NCBI GenBank assembly: GCA_003513495.1
Contig: DOPM01000050.1
Span: forward strand, 85,671-111,496
DNA: 25,826 bases
Direction: 5' to 3'
Origin: Desulfosporosinus sp.
GTDB lineage: Bacteria > Bacillota > Desulfitobacteriia > Desulfitobacteriales > Desulfitobacteriaceae
Shown here: piece after piece, positions 15,738 to 23,377 of the stretch
Layout: every line of letters begins with the position of its first letter
Position numbering within the stretch: position 1 is the first letter of the stretch
Notes under the pieces: generated by a model
What the model was told of the DNA's origin: nothing
Database searches by the model: none
What the model saw: only the letters and a program-made list of their open reading frames with translations
Made by a program: the position numbers and the translations under genes

Positions 15738-16709
15738 CTATACTAATGCTCCATATGTGGGTGGTGTCTTTGTCCAGCCTTTCGCTTTACCGTATTTTAG
15801 GAATTTATCATAGGAACTCATTTCGTCTTTTAATAAATCGATGAATGTTTTGCGCAGGCTGTCATTTCTTACCGTCTCCATTACTGCCCTCATGTGAAGG
15901 TCAATAGAATTCTGAAGGCCAGTGAGAAGAATTCTATACATAAATTGATCTTCCATTGCTTCTGGATCTATGCGCTGCACCATTTCAGCTGGTGGCCTTT
16001 CAGGTACTTGGACACTATAGTTTAGACACAGTTCCTCAAGTTTCTCGATCTGCTTTTTGATAATTATTAAGCCCATATCTAAGACAGCAATAAAGCTTGT
16101 GTCATGGGCAAAACTAATGGAGAGCATGACTAATTCCAGCTGGTCATATCTTAGGTTTAAATGGTCCCAGAGATGAAAAGCTTCACTGATTGATAAATCC
16201 TCAGTTTTAATTGGCTTGGAGGGCTTATAAGCCGGAGGATTGTCCTCCCAGCTCTTTAACTTACCAAATTTATAGAGTATTTGAAATTGATAGGCGTGGC
16301 CTAACAGGGCATGTTTGAAAAGTTCACGGAGTTGATCATTACTTGTAGTGGTTCTATAACACCGACCAAGGACAACCATTTGAGTAACTAGGTCTTCATA
16401 GATTCTCCTGTAAATATATCTATCTGTAAGCTCATCAAGCTTTTTGTCAATCCGGATATCCACTGCGGGTCTCTTGGGCAAGGTTACAGAATAGTGGGTT
16501 GCTTTCTCTTCCAATATCTTTGATTCCTTTATAAAGGTACTTAAGAAGCGACTAAGCATAAGATCAAAATCACGGTCATGGATAAAGTTCCTATACATCT
16601 GAAGGGTTTCTATACTTCCATAACGTGCTCTTAAGGCGTTCCATAAATTGAAGGCTCCCAGAATATCAATAACTTCTACACCTGATAGTTTTTTAAAGAA
16701 AGAAAACAA
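15738..16709 (-). CDS. DUF3231-like protein with two ferritin-like repeats
   Basis: This 323-residue, mostly helical soluble protein has an internal duplication. Residues ~1-160 and ~170-323 share the order LW..L..RY, a helix, YSV.(L/V)P.RP, Y.YR.....L, a (S/N)D.LR..F element, KYGK.K.W and PP.Y. This layout fits the DUF3231 family of spore-forming Firmicutes, which is spore-associated in some cases and ferritin-like in fold; the biochemical role is unknown. The start is a TTG at 16709 with AGGTGA just upstream. The gene is divergent from the CheB-CheR gene (191 nt between) and convergent with the spore-surface gene. After its TAG stop the frame stays open for 18 codons (ETIAEATGAGKEKVIGKK) to a TAA at 15681, so the stop may be a recent nonsense change or a readthrough site. 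Confidence 0.6.
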   Translation of the reverse strand: MFSFFKKLSGVEVIDILGAFNLWNALRARYGSIETLQMYRNFIHDRDFDLMLSRFLSTFIKESKILEEKATHYSVTLPKRPAVDIRIDKKLDELTDRYIYRRIYEDLVTQMVVLGRCYRTTTSNDQLRELFKHALLGHAYQFQILYKFGKLKSWEDNPPAYKPSKPIKTEDLSISEAFHLWDHLNLRYDQLELVMLSISFAHDTSFIAVLDMGLIIIKKQIEKLEELCLNYSVQVPERPPAEMVQRIDPEAMEDQFMYRILLTGLQNSIDLHMRAVMETVRNDSLRKTFIDLLKDEMSSYDKFLKYGKAKGWTKTPPTYGALV

Positions 16710-16900
16710 AACATCACCTCATTATAAGATTCTTTTAGTATCCGTTGGGCAGGGTATTTTTATGCCATGCACAGACAGGTCTGGGGAACCGGGAGCGAGC
16801 ATTTGAGTGTTTAATATAATTAAAGAAAAATAGAGGTAAAATACAAATATATGTCTAATATATATAGATATTAAAATACGGAACGAACAGAGGTTAATTT

Positions 16901-17731
16901 GTGCAAAATCACATGAGCTTGAACGATAGTTTTCCAGTTGTGGGCATCGGAGTCTCGGATGTTGGGGGAAAGGGTTTTAAAGCTTTTTTCAAAAATATGC
17001 CTGACGACTGTGGGATGGCCTTTGTTATTGTCGGCAGTGACGAAATGACGGTTCAGATCCTGCAGGAATACATATCTATGCCTGTTTTAGTTGTGAAAGA
17101 CGATATGAAGATGATGCCCAACCATGTGTTCATATGCCCGAAAGATAAAGATACCGGAGTTGTACGGGGTGATTTTTATTTACGGGAACCCCTTTCTAAT
17201 CCTCGAAAACCTTTAGATTATTTTTTCAGCACCCTGGCCTATGACCAGGGTGAAAATGCCATATGTATTATTCTCTCGGGCATAAGTCATGATGGAGCGC
17301 TGGGCTTAAAAGAAATTAAAGCACAGTTTGGTATGGTCATGGTTCAGGACGAGGGCTTAGCGGGTTGTGCTGATTCCGCTGGCAAGGCCTCCGTCTTGGA
17401 ATTGGCAGATTTTATTCTTCCTATTGAGAAAATGAGTGATCAGCTCCTTGTGCATAGCAAGTGGTTGCAACGAAGAGCTTCCCGGAGTATGAACGAAAAA
17501 TTGAGTAAGAACTCAGAAATACTAAAGAGAGTGCTTTTCATTATCCAAATGCACAACAGCCACGATTTTTCCCTTTACAAAAAAGGAACTATTTACCGGC
17601 GTATAGAAAGCAGAATGCGCGTCTGCCATATTCAAGATATTGAGGAGTATGTTCGCTATTTGCAGCGAAACGCGGCAGAAGTGGAAACTCTTTTTAAAGC
17701 GATACTTATTAACGTAACCTTTTTTCCGTGA
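16901..17731 (+). pseudogene. CheB-CheR fusion, 5' part: CheB-like domain and start of CheR
   Basis: The start is GTG, 7 nt after GAGG. Residues ~12-185 form a CheB methylesterase-type domain (VVGIGVSDVGG near the N terminus; IILSGISHDGALGLKEIKAQ near ~125). Residues ~205-270 are the helical N-terminal domain of a CheR methyltransferase (YRRIESRMRV). The nucleophile Ser and the SHDG Asp appear to be kept. The region that in active members reads like VVxQHL here reads FVIVGSDEM, so the catalytic His seems lost and the loop shortened. The frame breaks at a run of six T (17720-17725): this frame stops two codons later (FFP*), while the expected FFRDSEAFQVLEN is in the next frame. The remainder follows as a separate entry. 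Confidence 0.82.
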
Positions 17732-19784
17732 CTCTGAAGCCTTCCAGGTACTGGAGAATCAAGTGATTCCTGAGTTACTGGCGGATAAACCGGAGGGATA
17801 TAACTTGCGAATATGGATCCCCGGGTGTTCCAGCGGGGAAGAAGTTTACTCCCTAGCAATCATAATTCAGGAATGCATGAACAATGCCCGGAAGAATATG
17901 ACTCTACAGTTATTTGCTACAGATATTGACGAAGACGCCGTTTTAACGGCAAGAACTGGCTTATATCCCTTAAGTATCGCGGAGGATATACACCCTGAGC
18001 GCTTAAAACGCTTTTTTAAGCAGGAAGAAAATCGATACCGGATTTCGAAGGAAATCCGGGAAACAATAATTTTTGCTTCTCATGATCTTATTAAAGACCC
18101 GCCTTTTATTAAGGTGGATATGATCAGCTGCCGAAACCTTTTAATTTACTTTGAAAATTCCTTGCAAAAAAAGATTTCCAATCTTTTTCATTTCAGCCTA
18201 CTACCCAATGGAATACTCTTTTTAGGCCCTTCCGAATCCTTTGGAAGCAACACGAACCTTTATACTGTGTTAAATAGCAAATGGAAGTTATATAAACGCC
18301 GAGATGTCATTTCCAAAGTCTGGGCAAATTTTCTTCCCAATTCATCAATAATCACAGCAGCCAAAGCAAGGGCGGATTTAACAAGCATCGTTGGATCAGA
18401 AAAATCAGTTATGATTAATTCTATAGAGAAAATGTTGTTGGAAAACTATACCCCGCCCTGTTTTATAGTTAATGAAAAGGGAGATATCATATATATCAAT
18501 GGACGTAGTAGAAAATATTTTGAACTAGCTACAGGAGAAGTTAGCTTAAACATCGCAACCATGGTTAAGGAGGAAATGCGGTATAGTTTAAGGGCAGTAC
18601 TTCGTCAGGCAGCTAAAACAAAAGAAGATATTACTATTGAAGGCGTGAGGGTGATCATCAATGATGAACAAGTCACGCTTAATTTTGGTGTTAGGCCGAT
18701 TGAGGAACCCGGAGCATTACAGGGTTTGATCCTGGTGATCTTTGAGGAAGTTAATGCAATACCCGTTGATACTCCGCTAAGTAACATCGGTGACAGCTCG
18801 TCCAACGCTGTAACGCGGATCGACGAACTGGAGAATGAGCTGAAGAGTACAAAAGTTCAACTATTCAGAACCATCGAAGAGATTGAATTATCCTACATGG
18901 AGACAGCGGCGGCCAACGAAGAACTACACTCCGCTAATGAGGAATTACAGAGTTCAAATGAAGAGATGGAGACTTCCCGAGAAGAAATGCAGTCCCTCTA
19001 CGAGGAAGTCGTAACCGTTAACAATGAACTGCAAACTAAACTGAATGAACTGGCCCACTCCAATGACGATATGACGAATCTTTTAAACAGCACAGAAATT
19101 GCCTTTATATTTCTGGATAGCAATTTGAATATTATGCGGTATACTCCTTTAGTCCCCAGGCTTGTTAACATCATTCCCTCAGATGTTGGTCGTCCTCTGG
19201 CTCACCTTGTAACAAAGCTCCGAAAGACGGATATTGTCCGCGAAGCCCAGAGGATTCTGGAGACATATGGACATATTGAGAAAGAGGTAGAAACCATAGA
19301 GGGGGTATGGTACCTGATGCGGTTAACACCCTATCGAACTTCCGAAAACATGGTGGCCGGTGTCGTAGTTTCTTTTGTTAATATCAGTAAACTTAAAGCA
19401 CTAAATTTATTAAACACTGAGCTTAGGGACAGACGTGATTATGCCTTTAGTATCATTGAGGCCATTGGCTTTCCCCTTCTGGTGCTGGACGGTGATTTTA
19501 AGGTTATAACAGCAAACTTGGATTTTTACCGCGTTTTCCAGGTAACGCCTTTAGAGACTGAAGGCACGTTGATTTCACAACTTAGCAAAGGCCGATGGAA
19601 TACTCGCGAGTTAGAGGAAAAAATCACCACTATTATTACCGAAGGGATATCTTCTCAAAGCTTCCTTTTGGATTATGAATTCCCAGGCGATGGCAATAAA
19701 AAGATTTACCTCGATGCCTACCGAATCAACAGCAAAAAGCCATCCGCAGATTTAATCCTAGTCATCTTTAAGACGGAGAATTAA
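17721..19784 (+). pseudogene. CheB-CheR fusion, 3' part: CheR catalytic domain, PAS domains, coiled coil
   Basis: From 17721 the frame reads FFRDSEAFQVLENQVIPELL and continues the CheR domain. It has the SAM-binding motif IWIPGCSSGEEVYSLA, the ATDID element and CRNLLIYF. A PAS domain follows (~18432-18760), then a long heptad-rich coiled coil (~18818-19075, ANEELHSANEELQSSNEEM), a second PAS (~19080-19400) and a last PAS-like domain to the end. This is the standard order of CheB-CheR-PAS hybrids, which methylate glutamates in sensory partners or act as sensory scaffolds. The only early start is a GTG at 17763, well inside the CheR domain and without a ribosome-binding site, so it is not a separate gene. 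No chemoreceptor or cheA gene is near. The stop is 7 nt before the next gene's first ATG, so the two are probably one operon. Confidence 0.85.
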
Positions 19785-19791
19785 TTTAGTT

Positions 19792-21507
19792 ATGTTTGAT
19801 AAGGGGGTTGGTGATTGCATGGATGGTGTAAAATTACGCCAAGAAGCAGAAGCTGAAGCACTGAGAAACCAAAAGAACAGAGCTATAGGGAATATTTCTG
19901 CAGATGGTCTAACAGGGAATATGGAACTGGAGGTTCATCAAATCGAATTATCAATGCAAAATGATGAATTGCAGCGTGTTGGTCTGGAGAACGAATTATC
20001 CAGGGACAAATATAGGAAATTATATGATTTTGCCCCAGTGGGTTTTTTTACCTGTGGGATCAATGGCCTGATCCTAGAAGTAAACCGGACTGGGGCTGCT
20101 TTATTCGAAGTGGAGAAGGATCAGTTATTGGGTAAGGCGTTTACTAGCTTTGTGGTAGCAGAACACCAGCACATTTTTTCTCTTTACTGCAAGTCACTGT
20201 GGCAAATGCAAATTAAAACTAAGCAGGATTGCGAGCTGAACCTCCGGAAGAATGACGGGACAGTTTTTTGTGCTTTAGTTGAAGGTATAGCAGAAAAGGA
20301 GCAAGAAAACGATGAAAAAAACACTCTCTGCTTTCTTGCGGTCAAAGATATTACCGAACGGAAGAAGAATGAGGAAGATAAATTAAATTATCAACGGATA
20401 GAATCTTTGGGAATTTTGGCTGGGGGGATAGCCCACGACTTTAACAATCTACTGACGGTTATATTAGGTAACATCTCATTATATAAAATGAAGAATTTGA
20501 AGCAGGAAAAAAACCTGGAACTATTGGAAGAAGCAGAAAAAGCCTGCCAGCAGTCCACGGATTTAACCTTGCAGTTATTGACCTTTGCCAAGGGGGGGAA
20601 GCCCTTTAAAGAGGTGATGTCCATCGTGCCATTACTTAATGATACCGTCATTTTTGCTATGAGGGGTTCCAATGTGCGTTATGAACTTGAATTGTCCGAT
20701 GATTTATGGATGGTTGAGGTGGATGGCGGACATATCAGACAGGTGGTGAATAATCTGGTCATCAATGCCCAGCAGGCTATGCCCAATGGCGGGACGGTGT
20801 CTTTGAGGTGTGAGAACAAATACTTGACAGAGGAAGAGGGACTGCCTTTAAACATAGGCCCCTATCTGAAGATAACCGTGGAAGATCAAGGCGTTGGGAT
20901 CCATAAAGATCAGTTGAACAGGATTTTTGATCCTTACTTTACGACAAAGGCTCAAGGTAACGGGTTAGGATTAGCTACTTCTTACTCCATAGTAAAGCGG
21001 CACAATGGTCACATTAGGGTTGAGTCCGAACCTGGTCAAGGGACAGCTGTATCTGTCTACCTTCCAGCTAGACTGGGAATGGCTCTGACAGTGAAGAAGG
21101 CTATAGAACCGTTTCTTTCCGGGCATGGCAAAATTTTGGTTATGGATGATCAAGCTTCCATACGAGAAGTTATCGGGGGAATGCTGACCCAGTTGGGTTG
21201 TGAACCTGCCTTTGCCGTAGATGGAGAGGAAGCCATCCTTCTTTACAGGGATGCCAGTGAGAGGGGCGAGCCCTATGATGCTGTTATTTTCGATCTAACC
21301 GTCCCCGGTGGAGCAGGTGGCAGACAGGCCCTAGAGGAGATTATTAAAATCGATCCCCATGTCAAGGCCATAACCTCCAGTGGCTACTGTAACGACGCCA
21401 TTATGACTGATTTTAAAAAGTATGGATTTAGAGCGGCTTTACCTAAGCCTTTTTGCCTGGAGGAACTAAGCAGAGTCCTTAGGAATGCTGTTATGGACTC
21501 CAGGTAA
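19792..21507 (+). CDS. PAS-histidine kinase-receiver hybrid
   Basis: This is a soluble hybrid sensor of 571 residues. After an N-terminal helix (~15-65), a PAS domain (~70-190; FAPVGFFTCGINGLILEVNR and DITERK) leads to a HisKA-type helix with the phospho-acceptor AGGIAHDFNNLL (His ~215). The ATP-binding domain has an N box (NNLVINAQQAM), DQGVGI and NGLGLA. The C-terminal receiver (~445-571) has the acidic MDD pair, a phospho-acceptor Asp at ~501 (VIFDLTVPGG) and Lys at ~552 (LPKPF). HDFNN is typical of NtrB-like/HPK4 kinases. An in-frame ATG at 19819, with GGTGA close before it, is a likely alternative start. It directly follows the CheB-CheR gene, suggesting a shared signalling path. No DNA-binding output domain is attached. 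Confidence 0.88.
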   Translation: MFDKGVGDCMDGVKLRQEAEAEALRNQKNRAIGNISADGLTGNMELEVHQIELSMQNDELQRVGLENELSRDKYRKLYDFAPVGFFTCGINGLILEVNRTGAALFEVEKDQLLGKAFTSFVVAEHQHIFSLYCKSLWQMQIKTKQDCELNLRKNDGTVFCALVEGIAEKEQENDEKNTLCFLAVKDITERKKNEEDKLNYQRIESLGILAGGIAHDFNNLLTVILGNISLYKMKNLKQEKNLELLEEAEKACQQSTDLTLQLLTFAKGGKPFKEVMSIVPLLNDTVIFAMRGSNVRYELELSDDLWMVEVDGGHIRQVVNNLVINAQQAMPNGGTVSLRCENKYLTEEEGLPLNIGPYLKITVEDQGVGIHKDQLNRIFDPYFTTKAQGNGLGLATSYSIVKRHNGHIRVESEPGQGTAVSVYLPARLGMALTVKKAIEPFLSGHGKILVMDDQASIREVIGGMLTQLGCEPAFAVDGEEAILLYRDASERGEPYDAVIFDLTVPGGAGGRQALEEIIKIDPHVKAITSSGYCNDAIMTDFKKYGFRAALPKPFCLEELSRVLRNAVMDSR

Positions 21508-21726
21508 TCTTTATCTGTCAGATCGGCATTTCTCGATATTCCAAAGGATCATTATATGAATTCCTCAAAAGAACTGTGAAATTTGCATTATAAAACGATA
21601 GAAGCGATAGAACAACATTTCATGTAGATTGTTATTGGGCAATTTTTATGTGATTCGCTTTTGAAGAAGGATAACGTTTAAATAATACAACAAGATAAGG
21701 CGACACAAGGCGTATATGGACAAATT

Positions 21727-21750
21727 AAAGGCGGTCGTTATGACCGCTTT
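21727..21750. terminator. Bidirectional terminator between convergent genes
   Basis: GCGGTC (21731-21736) and GACCGC (21742-21747) pair around a 5-nt loop, with AAA on one side and TTT on the other, so both strands end in a T run. It serves the acyltransferase-like gene (stop at 21756) and possibly the kinase gene. The rest of 21508-21726 shows no gene, only a short motif (acatttcatgtag) related to repeat B. Confidence 0.7.
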
Positions 21751-21755
21751 GTTAT

Positions 21756-22904
21756 CTACAAGCGAATGTATATCTTCCGATGATAAAGAACGCCCGCAAT
21801 CGCCATCCAAACGACTACATACAGAACTGAAAAGTATATCGAATCTAAGCTATGCGCCCAAGGACTTATTAACCTTTCCATTACCCAAGCTTTAAAGGTC
21901 ATTGTGGCGCCAGAAATGGCGTCCTTTATAGGAAGCCCCCAAATTATCCTACCGACGATGTTAGACGCGAAGTATACGAAAATAGGACTTGCGCCAATAG
22001 CCTTGAACGCCGTTAGTATCCCGCCCATTTTCAATATATCGGTTATTAGGTACAACGCGGTTAATAGTAAGATACCGTAACCCGACGTCACTAGCACGAA
22101 AGAACTTGACCAAAGATTTTTATTATAGGGAAAGATCGAATTGAACCAGCTTGCATAGAGTAACAAAAGAACCCCGCTGCATACCAAGACAATTATTTTT
22201 ACAAGGCGATTGTCCCGTCTTAAAAGTACCATGCCGACAATAACCCCGAATAGCCCCGAACTTATCGCCGGGATTGTGCTAAGTATTCCTTCTGGGTCGA
22301 ACGTTGCCGTGTATAGATGCCCTTTAAGATATTTCAGGTCGATGTATGAAACAAGCCCGCCTTTAAGTTCTGATATTCCGGGAACTTGAACGTGTTTCAA
22401 TATCCAGTAATACAGAATAAGCAATAGAACCGTTATAAGACTTTGAACACCAATTTGAACTATTTCTCGCTTGAATAGCGACCTGACAAGTAAATATATA
22501 AGCACTGAACAAAAGTAAACGATTGCTATTCGTTGAAGAACGCCCGGAACCCGGATAACGGCAAGGTCGAAGGTCGGGAACCCGTTTAAAATCAACCCTA
22601 ATAGAAACATCATGACGCTACGACTTAGAACGTTGGTTATGATGCGTATTCGACTTATTCCCTTCTCTAAGCGCTTGTTGATCGAAATAGGAACGACAAC
22701 GCCCATGATGAAGATAAAGAACGGGAAGACGAAGTCGGCTAACGTGATGCCGTTCCAGGCTGCGTGTTTAAATTGCGCGGGAATTTTCGTGACGTCCCCT
22801 GGATTAATGACCATAAGCATTAGTGAGATAGTAAGCCCCCGGAATATATCAACACAATCGAAACGCGTATTACTGCCTTTTCCCTTGTCTTCCATGCTTT
22901 CCAT
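21756..22904 (-). CDS. Membrane acyltransferase-like protein, HGSNAT/DUF5009 type
   Basis: This is a polytopic membrane protein of 382 residues with roughly ten hydrophobic segments. The N terminus has the family hallmark RFDCVDIFRGLTISLMLMVI, then a NPGD and AAWNGITLADFVFPFFIFIM block. These match the bacterial relatives of heparan-alpha-glucosaminide N-acetyltransferase (DUF5009/DUF1624 group), thought to move acyl groups across the membrane onto sugars. The substrate is not predictable here. The ATG at 22904 is chosen because AAGGAA lies 5 nt upstream; the longer frame back to 23015 adds a polar, non-family N terminus. The gene is richer in CGA, TCG and other CG-containing codons than its neighbours and stands alone, which hints at transfer. 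It is convergent with the kinase gene. Confidence 0.82.
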   Translation of the reverse strand: MESMEDKGKGSNTRFDCVDIFRGLTISLMLMVINPGDVTKIPAQFKHAAWNGITLADFVFPFFIFIMGVVVPISINKRLEKGISRIRIITNVLSRSVMMFLLGLILNGFPTFDLAVIRVPGVLQRIAIVYFCSVLIYLLVRSLFKREIVQIGVQSLITVLLLILYYWILKHVQVPGISELKGGLVSYIDLKYLKGHLYTATFDPEGILSTIPAISSGLFGVIVGMVLLRRDNRLVKIIVLVCSGVLLLLYASWFNSIFPYNKNLWSSSFVLVTSGYGILLLTALYLITDILKMGGILTAFKAIGASPIFVYFASNIVGRIIWGLPIKDAISGATMTFKAWVMERLISPWAHSLDSIYFSVLYVVVWMAIAGVLYHRKIYIRL

Positions 22905-23122
22905 GATTTCCTTCCGCCTTTCGAGTTGTAATATATACGGGGCTTGCGCTAACGATCCAGTAAGAGTATGTGGTGACAGGCAATCTATAATACACGAAGT
23001 GGTTGATCCAAACATCGCTAGAGTGGATCTCGAAACCGACCAAATGATCTATTATTAAGGTAAAACCCCGTAGGGTCGTCGCTTAACAAACTAAATCTTG
23101 AAGATAAGGAATATAGAAACCT

Positions 23123-23164
23123 AAAAAGTCCGACTCCAATTGATTATCGGAATCAGACCTTTTA
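23123..23164. terminator. Hairpin terminator upstream of helD
   Basis: AAAAGTCCGACTCC (23124-23137) pairs, with G-T wobbles and one bulge, with GGAATCAGACCTTTT (23149-23163), giving A and T runs at the two feet. No intact plus-strand gene ends just before it, so it may belong to a lost gene or act as a barrier. The rest of 22905-23377 holds a possible remnant (22918-23058) and the helD promoter region. Confidence 0.55.
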
Positions 23165-23231
23165 GTATGATCATTTTAAATCTTATATCATTTTACGTGA
23201 CAGGATAATTCAAAAGCTGGCTTTTCGCCTA

Positions 23232-23265
23232 TTGACTATACTTGAATATATATTTGGTATATAAT
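23232..23265 (+). promoter_or_regulatory. Possible helD promoter
   Basis: TTGACT at 23232-23237 and TATAAT at 23260-23265 are good separate boxes, but the spacing is 22 nt. An extended TGGTATATA at 23255-23263 may act instead. The leader to the ATG at 23378 would be ~105 nt. Confidence 0.35.
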
Positions 23266-23377
23266 AAGAAAAGGACGGATTTTTCCAATATTACATATAT
23301 CCTTACTTATATATTATCACAAAGAGTATAGGATGTCAAAGGTTTTCTCCAATTCTTTTGCATAGGAGCGTGATCCA

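Noticed and set aside
17763..17765. GTG as an independent start for a CheR-PAS protein
   Set aside because: It lies inside the CheR domain, has no Shine-Dalgarno, and the missing part is in frame directly upstream.
22905..23015. 37-residue N-terminal extension of the acyltransferase-like protein
   Set aside because: Polar, unlike the family, and the ATG at 22904 has a good ribosome-binding site.
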